Source: Glandiceps talaboti
Taxonomy: Eukaryota; Hemichordata; Enteropneusta; Spengelidae
Direction of reading: 5' to 3'
NCBI RefSeq assembly: GCF_964340395.1
Contig: NC_135561.1
Location: 24,436,986-24,500,985 of the forward strand
Length of the DNA stretch: 64,000 bases
This document shows positions 47,595 through 58,399 of the stretch, in pieces (positions within the stretch are counted from its first letter, which is position 1; every line of letters begins with the position of its first letter). The notes under the pieces are model-generated. The model had not been told where the DNA came from, made no database searches, and was given only the letters and a program-made list of their open reading frames with translations. A program made the position numbers and the translations under genes.

Positions 47595-47980
47595 TTTTGT
47601 GTAACTTGTGATTGTGGCAGCATTGACTGTTTCTACCCTATACCCGCCACTCTTCAAAAAGAGGAAAATGTCCAGTTGGTTGCTGTTTGGGTTGCTTTCC
47701 CAGTGTGGGTGCCCATAGAATATTTTCAATCTGAAGTAATACTTTCCCAGATTATTTCAATGTTACCAATTTGGAAGTGTCTGAAATAGCCAAAAATGAC
47801 TTCAAACTGATGTAATGTTGAACGAGGAAAAGGGATGGTTTCTTTATAAATGATGTCTACATAAAAGAGACTTGGCCTGGAACTATGAAGTGATATTGTT
47901 GTTTGTTTCCTAATATATTGTTACTTCTAGTTAACCACTTACTGTAACTTGTTAAATCACCAGAAGTCACAGCCAATATG

Positions 47981-48065
<85 letters not shown>

Positions 48066-48740
48066 ATACATCCATGACAAGTCTACCAAAACTAACTATA
48101 TATATATAAACAATATAAACATACATCCATGACAAGTCTCTGAAACATTCCATGAAAACACTATATTTACAGAATATACTTCATTATGGAATGCTCAAAC
48201 ACAAATCATAGAAGACATCGGCATTCTGTCAACATTGCACACAATTATTATCAGACATTATAACCACAAACTAGTACATGTGCATTATCAACACCATCAG
48301 CAAAACATATTAAATAAGGTGACCGACCATGTTGGAAATGAGCACAGTGCATTATGAAGTTTTTTTTCTGTCCGTTAAACGAGCAGTTTAACCCAAAACT
48401 AAAACCTGTAGCACTTATTTCCTGTCACATGTACAAAGAATGGTATACATGCAATTTTCAGGGATTTTTGAGCAGATTGACATCATAATCGGGTCTTTAA
48501 CTTCAACCACAGACTGAAAAACCATTGCAGTACAAACAACTTAACAAGCATCAAGAGCTGACAACACACTGAATGTATTTATGCTATAACACGTAGGAAA
48601 ACGCTTGTTCCTTGATGACAATATTTCGTAAAGTCTTCTCTGAGTGAAATTTCACTTGTACTATGACAAAAATGTGAGCGAAATACAAGAGATTAAACAT
48701 ACTTTTAAAATGGCCATGTGATACTAACTGTACAGCAAGA
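47595..48740. other. URB2-like intron DNA with (TA)n microsatellite
   Basis: Plain intron-like DNA. A TA tract of about 80 bp occupies 47982-48062, followed by two copies of AAACATACATCCATGACAAG (48062, 48117). No exon seen. Confidence 0.5.
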
Positions 48741-49280
48741 CAATAGGTCACTTGTTTATCAGCTTATGGGCGGAAGTAACATTCCCTTTGATGAATTCCG
48801 ACAGAGACACGCCCCTTTCGTGTAGGGTCTATGGTGAAATGTGTGTGTGTGTAATAATTTTAATTGTTATGTACTTATTATATTTTATGTATTATTTTTT
48901 GGTCTATTTTAGTGAGGAAGGGTGTCTAATTTCAAACCGATACTGATGATATGTAGCACTATAACACTGAAGACTTTTGAAAAGTATTATTTCATCAAAA
49001 ATTTTAATTCTCAAAAGTACTGGGCAGCTTCTTCTGAAAATTGATGGAAATATTTGTAGATGTGTCCAGATGAAGAATTATTGAAGACAACATGACCTGA
49101 TTTTTAATTCATATACACATAAAGTCTAAGAGTGTGATTTCTTGTCAAAAAGTTAAAATATTCAAAATTACTACCTGGCTAATTTTCTGAAATTAGGTGA
49201 TGATGTTTCTTGGGGTATAGATGAAGAGCTGTTGATGAAATGATTATACAATCATTAATATGCAATGGCATATTATTTCT
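48741..49280 (+). repeat. Very diverged B/E-like body
   Basis: Begins near TAGGTCACTTGTTTATC, reminiscent of the E tail, then lines such as TACTGGGCAGCTTCTTCTGA that follow the B body pattern. It is much older than the B copies nearby. Confidence 0.4.
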
Positions 49281-49634
49281 GAGTGTTGGTGCGTACGAAA
49301 TTCAAACTTGGCCGCTCTACAACTAAAAGGAATACATTGTAGGTAGTCAGTATCCAATATGTCTGCCTAATACTGTGTTAACTGTTTGGGAAAGTAAAAG
49401 ATTATCAACTTCTTTCAAAACAAGGTAAATGATAATCCTCAATTTATGTAGTATTTCAAAAGAGTCCAGGAACAAGCTCTCACATTGTAACATTTGGATA
49501 AATTTGAACAACTATGATTTTGGAGGAGATTGGTCACATAGGAAAATTGACATGAGTTGCAGGATATCAAAGTTTAATTGTAGTTTTATTACAATATAAA
49601 TCATTTTCTTTACATCCACTCACATCTCATACAG

Positions 49635-49732
49635 TCTATTGTGAGAGACAATGACCAAAAAGATACAAACACCAACAGAAACAACAGTGTTAACATGAAG
49701 AAACAAGAAAATTGTGCTCGAAATGCAGAGAG
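49635..49732 (+). CDS. URB2-like gene exon (98 nt)
   Basis: Acceptor ctcatacag and donor AG|gtaaac. The exon reads SIVRDNDQKDTNTNRNNSV, then NMKKQENCARNAE plus two bases of an arginine codon. That codon is completed by G at 57882 to give CARNAER-LLTTMA. In URB2 family proteins a Cys-Ala...Glu-Arg-Leu line leads into the final conserved block. The Asn/Lys-rich start is probably a linker. Confidence 0.75.
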
Positions 49733-50099
49733 GTAAACTATTATGAATGTATTGTTTACTAGAAATAAGTGCATAACTTGCTATAGTCTTGACTTCTGAC
49801 CCATCTTTTTACCTCACTGAGAGTGTCAGAAGTCAATACTATAGCAACAAATGACATGTCAATAATGAACAAATGTTGTCAGCCAGTGATTATTCTCAGA
49901 TCACTTTGTCTGATTTCTACAAATTGCCTGTTGGAAGCTTATACATTGGGTTCCATTTGTCTGCCTGTCCATGTGTGTGTCCATGTTCATATCTCTGGTA
50001 TGTACCAACTGATTTCAAGCAAACCTGACAAAAAGGTAGCATACTGTGTGAGAATAATCCACATCAATTTGTTGTGACCTCAGCAATGACAGTCATTTT

Positions 50100-51337
50100 T
50101 AGCACAGCTGATCGTATGCTCCCCAGGAAGTATAAAGAGCTGTTGTGCCGCTATAGATGTGAGCCAGGGGTAATAATTATAAAGTGCTTTGAGCACCCAG
50201 ACTGGGTGGGAAAGCACTATATAAGAACCAACATTATTTATTATTATAAGATTTACTAGTGCTATAAGCAAAGTGTCTGTTTGTCTGACTGTCTGTCTGT
50301 CTGTGTGTGTGTGTGTGTGTGTGTGTAAACAACTTAAAGTCAAAAACCGGTGGACCGATTGCCATGATATTTGGTGGGTGTATTACCTTGGGTGTCTAGT
50401 TGGGTAATTGTTCAAATCAAAATGATCTTACCACCGGTGTGTGATTTGGTAAAAAAAATGTCATTTTTGGTCAAGAAACTTTAAATCCAAAACTACTTTG
50501 CAGATTAGTCTGACATTTGGAGGGAAACACTCATAAGGGTGTTTAAATTAAGAATTGTTCGCAACATGATGATCCCGGCCTATAAGTGATATGCAAATTA
50601 GGACTAAAATTGTGTCTTTTTGGTAAAAAATCTTTAATTCCAAAAATACTGAGCAGATTGGGCTGAAATTTAATGGGGGTGCATCTTGGGGGTATATAGA
50701 AGAAATATTAAGCATATAATGATCTCATCAGTTATATGCAAATTAGGTGTTAAAAATGTGAAGATGACTCTGGAAGTGTTATTCTACAGATTTTCTCTTA
50801 AAAAGATTTTTGACACAATTGGCCTAAGTAACCATGACCACACCCTTGGCAACAACCAAATGGCAGTATATTTTGGTTCAATAAGAACATCATCGGGTAG
50901 GCAAGTGAGTAAATATTCACAAATGTATGCAAATATCCCTAGCAACCATGACCATACCCATAGCAACAGCCAAACTGTGGTGTATTTCACCATAAGATAA
51001 CACCAGGGATTCTTAGACAAGCAAACAAACATTCAAAAAGTGTATGCAAATATACCTAGCAACAACACAACGCCCATAGCAACAGCTAATTGGTCATGTA
51101 TATTACAAAGGTAACATCAGGGATTCATAGACAAGTGAAAGAACAACTATGTATGCAAATATGACCACACCCATAGCAACAGCCAAATGAACTTGTATAT
51201 TGCAAAGCTAACAACAGGGTTGGATAGGCAACTGGATAATCATTTAGCAAATGAACACCTATACCTTTCATGGATCAGAATGTGGGCAAACATTTTTAAA
51301 AATTACAGTTGTGCTACACCACCATTGGCACTATTTT
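50100..51337 (+). mobile_element. Family B element B7
   Basis: Head AGCACAGCTGA, interrupted after about 15 bp, resumes as TTTACTAGTGCTATAAGC near 50250. It continues with GTCT/GT microsatellite, AACTTAAAGTCAAAAACCG and the TAGCAACAGC array, and ends CAGTTGTGCTACACCACCAT and CTATTTTT. It lies inside an A-like remnant whose other side ends in CAGTCATTTTT. Confidence 0.8.
50113..50250 (+). mobile_element. SINE 3'-end-like insert in the B7 head
   Basis: The segment splits the 5' hairpin of B7. It contains AAAGTGCTTTGAGCACC and GGGAAAGCACTATATAAG, then a TTATTATTAT tail, a layout common at the 3' end of many invertebrate SINEs. The 5' pol III boxes are not seen, so it is 5'-truncated. Confidence 0.55.
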
Positions 51338-51516
51338 TGATACTTTCATAACATTTTGAATAAAACAGTTCAGGTGATAATATGTTAACCATGACTTGAC
51401 ACATATGCAAGCCATTGCAATTCATGACCTTGACCTGTATAACAAAATCAAGGCCATATTTGTGATAGAAAAGCGCATTTTGCTCATTATCTCCAAAAGT
51501 TTGATACATATAGACA

Positions 51517-51604
51517 CAATTACTCGCTCACTCACACACAAAGCTCACACAACACAACTCTGGCGGCAAAATACTGGAAGTACTTTATTGTACTCCACCA
51601 AACG
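51517..51604 (-). repeat. Ngaro-like split repeat B2 (outer)
   Basis: 88 bp containing CTCACTCACACACAAAGCTC and TCTGGCGGCAAAATAC, almost identical to B1. It marks the 3' end of the element. Confidence 0.85.
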
Positions 51605-51930
51605 GTGACAAAATACTGTGACACTGCTAGAGGCTACTATGAAAGTAACCTGACAAGTGCTAACAAGTTGAAAAAAGACCTGAAAAGAGGTCTGAAAAAA
51701 TTACATAACTGATCGTAAACAGCTGGAAACTCAACTACAAAACAGGCAAAAAGCTAAAAAATAATAAAGGAAACTGAACTAAGTGAAAATACACAAAGTA
51801 AGTAAAAATACTGCGACTGGAGTATCAAACAATTAATAGATAACATAGAGAAATAAATAACTAAATAAGTAAATGAGTGAAAAAAAATACAAATAAATAT
51901 ATCAAATAAATGAAGGAGAGGGTGGGTGGG

Positions 51931-52083
51931 AAACAAAGGAAACCTGTCCCAACTGAACACTAAATTAAAAAATTTGGCTCAAACTATTTGCCAACTACTG
52001 CGACGTGTAAACTTTGCATGGGTCCCAGACATACTCGCCAAAGGTATTGGGCAGTAATTAAACAAAATGACACATTCTTAGTC
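51931..52083 (-). repeat. Ngaro-like split repeat A2 (internal)
   Basis: Matches A1 from AAACAAAGGAAACCTGTCCC to TAGTC, but lacks about 63 bp present in A1 after GACGTGTAAACTT. It abuts B1 directly. Confidence 0.85.
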
Positions 52084-52169
52084 AATTATTCCCTCACTCA
52101 CACACAAAGCTCACACAACACAACTCTGGCGGCAAAATACCGGAAGTACTTTATTGTACTCCACCAAAC
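52084..52169 (-). repeat. Ngaro-like split repeat B1 (internal)
   Basis: Near-identical to B2 (CCGGAAG here, CTGGAAG in B2). Immediately adjacent to A2, as expected for Ngaro. Confidence 0.85.
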
Positions 52170-52778
52170 AGGAGAAAAGAATTCAGAGGCCGTCAGAGAC
52201 GTAAAATGGAACAAAAATTTAAAAAGAAACAAAAAAAGAATTAGGCACGGAAATGGTTTAAGATAAAAATTGTGATAATAAAATAAAGATAAAAGTAATA
52301 TAAAAAAATAAAGATATTAAGGGAACCAAAAACAAAATAAAAGTGAAAGGGAAAAAAAACATACAAGAACTGATAATAACAGCATGCCTGTAGAAAATTG
52401 GAAATGAGACAAAACAAAATGGCTGTAAAAGCTCAAACATACAAAACTGTAAAAGTGAACTCGAGCAACTAGCTCACCCAAACTTACGAAAAAGTAAGCA
52501 CACTATTATAGTCCAGGCTAGCAGCAAATAGAAATTTGACTGAAGCTCAAAAATGAGCAAAATGTCCTGACCCAAAAAAATGTTCATGCAAAATATTGCC
52601 ATCTGGCAATAACAAGGTACTTGTGTATCCTTGAGAAGTAAATTACATGTAGGCAAAAAAATGTCAAACTAAACCGAGTTGACAAGCAAGTCCCAGCAAA
52701 TGTGTACAAGGTTAGACTACCTGTAAAGGAAGCATGAAACAATGAACGAGGCAAACTGAGCCATACACCGAGTAACGG

Positions 52779-53770
52779 CTAAGCGAGCTTTGACATAGTT
52801 GGTATAAGCGCATCAGAGCGCCAGTCCCCGTGCATTTTGATAAACTCAGTGGATACCCCAGCCGCATAAGCGAGGGAAGCAGCACCTCTACGCAGGCTAT
52901 GCAAAGAGTAGAGGTTGGGATTTTTACAGGATGTGGAAATGAGCTTCCCGAAAGCAGAGGACAACACAGACTGAGTTAGAGGTACAACTTTGCCTTTTGA
53001 AGGGTACACAAAGACTGGGGATCTACCAAGAGCTGGAATGCGAGAATACATTCGCTTAAATGCTGCTACTGGGCAGATTGAGGAACCCGGTATAGCAGAA
53101 ATTGAAATGAGAAACACTCTTTCATGGCACTGAAGTGTCTTAGACCAGTGAGCAGCCACCAACAAAAATTCATCCTGAATGACGTTATCACAACGCCGTA
53201 AATGCCTAGCTGGATCAAAGGAACCACAGGAAGGGGTAACAAGGTTTGACTTACGCAGGAAGGAGAAGAATGCGAGATTGATAGCCCACCGGACTACAAG
53301 ATGAAAAGGATCACTGAAGTTAATGAGTGTTGCAAGTCTGCTAGTATAGTGATACAAAACGGTAACTTCTGAATAGGTGAGTGCACTGATGATTTTTTCA
53401 AACCGGTGATGGTGAGCTTCACTTCCAGATCGGAAAAGGAAGAGACTGAGGTACCGGTAAGTATGTGAAGAGTTTTAACACTGGATATGTAATTGACGAT
53501 AGACGCTGAACTCCGAAAGGACCGAGCTAGAAACTGAGCAAACAGCGATAAAATTTCTCCTGTTACTAGAAGTGGTGGAAAATCAAAGTAAACACAGAAA
53601 AACAGGTAAGCACGAAACTGGGTGACTAAATTACGGCGAGTTCCTGGACAAATGCTGCAAAACGGGTTGCTTGCAACTCATTCCTAAGGTAACCGAGTTC
53701 ATCAGCAATACCTGTTAAAAGAACATCAAAAGGGACAGCTGAAATGAAAGTGGCTCTCTGCAATCAAAAC
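52779..53770 (-). pseudogene. Tyrosine recombinase of the Ngaro-like element
   Basis: The catalytic half (53357-52779, 192 residues) is open. It shows RKSNLV with the first Arg, then HSLRRGAASLAYAAGVS with the H-x-x-R pair, and HGDW with the fourth conserved position; the Tyr expected shortly after is not evident in IPTMSKLA, where Ile-Pro-Thr follows the Ala-Leu. The N-terminal arm is found upstream in another frame: NELQATRFAAF, SIVNYISSVKTLHILTG and TGLKKSS. Tyrosine recombinases insert the circular cDNA. The frameshift between arm and core, and the apparent loss of the Tyr, mean it is dead. Confidence 0.8.
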
Positions 53771-53849
53771 TTCCTACAACTGAGAATCACGAGTAAGTTA
53801 AAAAAAAAAACATGTTTGATGGCTGGTATTAAGGTGCCATCGAGAAAGA

Positions 53850-55611
53850 CAAGCGGCTAAAGGATTCTCACAACCGGGCCGGTGCAGTGCCCTCAGCTCA
53901 AAACCGTGAATAGCTGCATGAAACCACAACCACCGCGGCTAACATGAAAGAATCCCTACTCCTACCTAAATTTAGAACCTGGACACTATCCATATTGTCA
54001 CAATACAATACAATACGTTTCTTAACCCATGAATGACCCCACAAACGAACAGCCACCACAATAGCAAGCAGTGAATGGATAAAGATTGGCGAACAATAAA
54101 CTGGAAAGTGCAATGAAAAAACTGTGATTCGGTCAGACCTCCGCAACCAGATGGACATGAGTGTGTGGAGAAAACGTGATCAGGGTTAGACCATACTTTA
54201 TCTGGAATGAAGGAAATACCGTTATAATGGTGCAAAAAATTCAACCACCACAAAACGTCTTTGCGAAACTCAGAATTTAAGAAAATGTGGTGATTGCAGG
54301 AATGTACTGAACAAAGTAATTCTAATAAACGACTAATGAAAAGGCGTCCTGGGCGGTCACAACTCACGACTAATGATAATTTCCCAATGAGGACCTGAAG
54401 TTCACGTTTAGTAGCTTTCTTCTTGTGAAGCCAAGTATACAACACTGTCAACACTTCTTGTAAATGATCCTCAGTAACCTGTAATGTCATGGAAATGGTA
54501 TCAACAAATATTCCAATGAAAGTCAGATGAGTAGTCGGCCCAATGGCTTTGCTTGCTGCTTCTTCTAAACACAATTCTAAAAGAAGAGAACGCAAAGTGT
54601 TAAAAACCAAAAGGGAGCGGGACTGAATTTCAGCGTGCAAAAATCGTCCAAAAAATTGACAACACTGAAACCTGATTGATTAAACATATAAGAAATAGCA
54701 TTAGTAGTCCGCTGACAGGCCAGAGCTGCTGACCTAAGCCCAAAAGGGAGATGAGTGTCAACAAAAACATAGCTATGCCATGAGAAACCCAACAAATGGT
54801 AGTCATGTGGGTCTACTGGGAGCTGCTTGTAAGCTCTTCTCAAGTCAAGTTTGAAAAGATGACAACCAGAGCCGAGGGCCGTAATAATGCTAACCAAAGA
54901 GTCAATGTTGGGGTAGGTTAGTTGAAAAGGTACGCCCAGATAAGAGTCTGGGGGAATGCCTGCATTGACGGACGTGAATGAAGGAAAGCTAAGATCCATA
55001 ATAATACAACGATCGGAAGAATCCTTCTTTGGTACTGAGGATAAGGGGGAGATGGCTAAGGGGAGAGAAAGAGGGTTGCCAACAAAAGGCCCTGCTGTGG
55101 CCCCCAACTGCACTTCCCTGACGATAAATTTGTCCACCTGAAGAGCAAACCTGAGTGATGAAATGTGATTACGTGCTGAGGAAATGGGAAATGAAACACT
55201 TGTGTAGTTAACTGGCCAGCCGAACTCTAAACCCTGTAAAATGAAAGTGTCAGGATACCACTGTAAATGAGCATTCCAAGCTCGTAAGTTGAGGGATGTT
55301 GGGACTGGGATACGCAAACCTGAAAAATTAGGTTTACCAGAATTAAAGACTGAAGTGTGAGTATCGACCAGCCACTGCTGGTGTAAGACAGGGGAAGGGG
55401 GCCAGTTATAAGCGGGAGGGGCAATCCAAATTGGCACAGTTGGATGTTTCAAGATGGGGGAAGGACAGCTAAAATCCATTGCGGGGTAGAAAAAGTTAAA
55501 AAGAGAATTTCTGAAATTATGAAATGTAAGACAGTTGGTAAAAAGGTTATATGACTCAGAACAAAAATGAACAGAACTGCAAATATTAGTTTCACTCTTT
55601 GAAAGCTGCAA
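53850..55611 (-). pseudogene. Reverse transcriptase-RNase H of the Ngaro-like element
   Basis: 55611-54577 (344 codons) carries the RT fingers and palm: PKKDSSDRCIIMDLS, LFKLDLRRAYKQLPV with the first catalytic Asp, LPFGLRSA, and FLDDF with the Asp pair. The frame shifts near 54600 to HLTFIGIFVDT, KRELQVLIGKLS and DVLWWLNFLHHYNG, the thumb/connection. It shifts again near 54110 to RLWGHSW and LYCDNMDSV of RNase H, and once more near 53945 to HRPGCENPLAACLSRW, its usual C-terminal line. It copies element RNA into DNA in active relatives. Three frameshifts disable this copy. Confidence 0.85.
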
Positions 55612-55743
55612 ATCAGGTGAACCACAAGCAACATGACTGAAGGTGGGAGTACTGGTGGTACTGACAACCTCAAAATATTCTTTCTTTTGGTCTCTTGTTA
55701 CCTTGTCCTTGAAAGGACACTCGGTAGATGGGTGAGGTTTTTC

Positions 55744-56761
55744 CTATTGCCTGTAAAGAAGACATGCTGAACAGACATGTTTTTCTAATTTGCCATTAAC
55801 AGTGTGATCACTTGTCTGACCACATCTGCCACTCTGAAAAGGTGCACAACACCTAGAACGAGTAGTGGTCTTGCTGACCATTGCTGGAGGGTTTCTAACA
55901 AATTTAGCATGCAACTGCTCGAAGCTATCACCCCACTTAATGATGCCCTGCTCCATGTACTCGAGAATTGTAGCATGATATTTCCTCATTCTATCCCAAG
56001 GGTACAATTGGACATCATTAACAATGTCTTGCAAATGATGCAGTCTATGCATGGCGGACTTATTGGTTAATAACATGCTTGAAATAATCTCGAGTTCGCC
56101 GGCAACCAACTGAGGTAATGTCAATTGTTCGTACTTAAGAGGTTCACATTTGTACGGATTCGGGTCTCTTGTAAACTCATGTTTTGCGGTTGACTCCACT
56201 CTTGATTTTCTTACCTTTGGGTACTTCAAAACTGTCTAATATTGTTCCTTGACGTGTGGACTTTTTTCGGGTAGTTACCCTGATTGAAGAATTAAACTGT
56301 GAGTCAGTGGTTGAACCATCAGAGTCTCCTGAAGTATGATCTGTACTGGAACTGGTCAATGACGTCTCTGTGTCCAACAGATGATAGACTGACCTTTGGA
56401 GCTTGGCGGTACTTCTCAAGTCGGCCATGGTGCGACTCCGTAGCTGGTCAGCTGGTGTTTAGTCATGTTACTGAAGCCCTGGCTTCACAGTGACATCACT
56501 GTTCTGGCGGGAAATGTCCATGAAATCGGATAACTGACTGTTTAATACTTGCACTTGACCTGATAATTCGTCGATCTGCTCCTGAACTTTGCTGTCTTTG
56601 GTCCCTTGTCTTTTAACCTGGGTTGTTTTCTTAGGCCGCGTTAACTTTGGCTTTGTGCCTAATTCAGTGAAAGTCTTTGGTTGTAATTGTTCAGTCATAT
56701 CTTGACCTAGATCGTCCACATTGGTTACTTCTGAATCCTGAACGTCTGACTGCTGCTCCAT
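55744..56761 (-). pseudogene. Gag-like ORF of the Ngaro-like element
   Basis: 56761-56468 reads MEQQSDVQDSEVTNVDDLG with a helical QEQIDELSGQVQVLNSQLS, and ends at two stops. The same frame resumes at MADLRSTAKLQ (56428), Ser/Thr-rich then basic. A shift near 56200 leads to a block ending at 55744 with CAPFQSGRC, then HVCSACL, the Cys/His pattern found at the Gag end of Ngaro and DIRS elements. The last block (161 codons) is intact. Whether the first piece is a separate ORF is unclear. Confidence 0.75.
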
Positions 56762-56826
56762 GCCACTGCAAAAAAAAGTGGCTGAGGCTGCCTGAAGTCA
56801 GGGCTGTTGTGAACGATTTGCAAAAT

Positions 56827-57040
56827 AAACAAAGGAAACCTGTCCCAACTGAACACTAAATTCAGAAATTTGGCTCAAACTATTTGCCAACTACTGCGAC
56901 GTGTAAACTTCAGTTGGACAGTGCAAACTAAGTGACTAAGCATGCGTGGTGAGATACTGCACACACCATTACTTTGCAGAGGTGCCAGACATTCTCGCCA
57001 AAGGTATTGGGCAGTAATTAAACAAAATGACACATTTTTA
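56827..57040 (-). repeat. Ngaro-like split repeat A1 (5' terminal)
   Basis: The full-length version of repeat A, 214 bp, including the ~63 bp missing in A2. It ends at TTTTAGTC against host DNA and marks the 5' end of the element. Confidence 0.85.
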
Positions 57041-57095
57041 GTCTATTCAAATGTCTACCCTTACATTTAGTCTATTCAAATGTCTACCCTTACAT
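57038..57095. repeat. 29-bp tandem duplication at the retroelement's outer end
   Basis: Two identical copies (57038-57066, 57067-57095) beginning TTAGTCTATTCAAATG. The duplication starts within the last bases of repeat A1, so it arose after or during insertion. Confidence 0.95.
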
Positions 57096-57590
57096 TATCA
57101 ACAGTGAGCTTTCTTATAGACCATGATCTTTAATCTTGACATTATCAAGGTGAAATGACTGAAATGTTTCTTTCTCTGTTAACTCGAGACGTTAAATACA
57201 CAAAGATCCATTTAAATTACTATATCCCAAAGACCTCCATATTCAAGGTCAAATAGCAAAGTGGTCAATAAATTATGAAGTTTTGAATCTATAGACACCA
57301 TTTGCTGAACTCGTGTGTCGGAATAGATACGTGTTGTACTAAATCTCTCGATTGACAAATGTCCTTGAATTTACTTGATAAGTGGTCATCTATATTGTTC
57401 ACATTTCAAATTTACACAATAACTTTGGCATTAAACACACAGGTTGAGGTCTATGTCTTTTCACTGAAGGCTTCTTTAAATTGATCAAAAACTTAACAGT
57501 TATTCTACAAAGCCATCGTTCTATTTTTTGTTTCATCAATTTTCTGGATATATATTTATATCCATAGGTATGACATTTATAGATAATATA

Positions 57591-57870
57591 CTATGTTTCT
57601 ATGGCAATACATGTTATTCAATATATTATGTTGATATGACAATTCATGGTATTCAATATACTATGTTTCTATGGCAATACATGTTATTCAATATATTATG
57701 TTTATATGACAATTCATGGTATCCAATATACTATGTTTCTATGGCAATACATGTTATTCAATCTATTATGTTTATATGACAATTCATGGTATTCAATATA
57801 CTATGTTTCTATGGCAATACATGTTATTCAATATATTATGTTTATATGACAATTCATGGTATTCATGTTA
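57591..57870. repeat. 70-bp tandem repeat, four copies, before a splice acceptor
   Basis: The unit starts CTATGTTTCTATGGCAATAC at 57591, 57661, 57731 and 57801, an exact 70-bp period. The array stops about ten bases before the acceptor at 57880-57881, so it lies over the expected branch-point region. Confidence 0.95.
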
Positions 57871-57881
57871 TCTTTCAATAG

Positions 57882-57993
57882 GCTTTTAACTACCATGGCA
57901 ACATACAAACCAGAAGTGTGTAAAGTGTCACCATACATTGTTGCTGATTATATCTGTCATTTACAGAAAGTTTCACTACATCCTACAATAAAG
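57882..57993 (+). CDS. URB2-like gene, penultimate conserved exon
   Basis: Acceptor tttcaatag, donor AAG|gtaagt. It reads (R)LLTTMATYKPEVCKVS, then PYIVADYICHLQKVSLHPTIK. In URB2/Npa2 proteins this block (yll..yI..L..v.l.P..K) comes directly before the terminal domain. Length 112 nt: one base completing Arg plus 37 codons, ending in phase 0, which agrees with the next exon. The exon itself contains TTTACAG upstream of its last 27 nt, the seed of the downstream array. Confidence 0.8.
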
Positions 57994-58350
57994 GTAAGTA
58001 TTTCATCTACCAAGGCAAAGTACCTCATTGTTTACAGAAAGTGACACGACATCGTACAATAAAGGTAAGCATCTCATCTACCAAGGCAAAGTACCTCATT
58101 GTTACAGAAAGTGACACGACATCGTACAATAAAGGTAAGTGTTTCATCTACCAAGGCAAAGTACCTCATTGTTTACAGAAAGTGACACGACATCGTACAA
58201 TAAAGGTAAGCATCTCATCTACCAAGGCAAAGTACCTCATTGTTTACAGAAAGTGACACGACATTGTACAATAAAGGTAAGTATTTCATCTACTAAGGCA
58301 AAGTACCTCATTGTTTACAGAAAGTGACATGACATCGTACAATAAAGATA
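57994..58350 (+). repeat. Tandem array of exon-end plus splice donor (five potential microexons)
   Basis: Units of 70-72 bp repeat the last 27 nt of the exon and about 44 nt of intron. Each has TTTACAG or GTTACAG, then 27 nt AAAGTGACAC...AATAAAG, then gtaag. The microexon positions are 58038-58064, 58108-58134, 58179-58205, 58250-58276 and 58321-58347. The first four have GT donors, the fifth has AT. All would encode KVTRHRTIK (or KVTRHCTIK/KVT-variant) in the gene's frame, matching KVSLHPTIK of the parent exon. Use as exons is inference. Confidence 0.85.
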
Positions 58351-58399
58351 AGTGTCATGTACTCCTTTACACGACATAACACGACATTCTACAATAAAG

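Larger units (their letters stand above)
51517..57040 (-). mobile_element. Ngaro-type tyrosine-recombinase retrotransposon, decayed (5.5 kb)
   Basis: Read on the minus strand the order is: repeat A1 (57040-56827), Gag-like ORF pieces, RT-RNase H, tyrosine recombinase, B1 (52169-52084), A2 (52083-51931), spacer of 326 bp, B2 (51604-51517). A1-ORFs-B1-A2-B2 is the split-direct-repeat layout of Ngaro and PAT elements. No methyltransferase region like that of DIRS/PAT was found, which favours Ngaro. Such elements integrate through a circular DNA made by the recombinase and leave no target duplication. Several frameshifts and stops show the copy is inactive. It sits in the URB2-like intron, opposite to transcription. 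Confidence 0.85.
49733..57881 (+). other. 8.1-kb URB2-like intron containing B7, a Ngaro-like element and a 70-bp repeat
   Basis: Phase 2 intron. The order of its contents is AT-rich DNA, diverged A-like head (49940-50095), B7, Ngaro-like retroelement, and a 70-bp tandem repeat that ends ten bases before the acceptor. Most of its length is transposon. Confidence 0.65.

Noticed and set aside
54956-55141. Plus-strand frames opposite the retrotransposon
   Set aside because: Shadows of the minus-strand reverse transcriptase.
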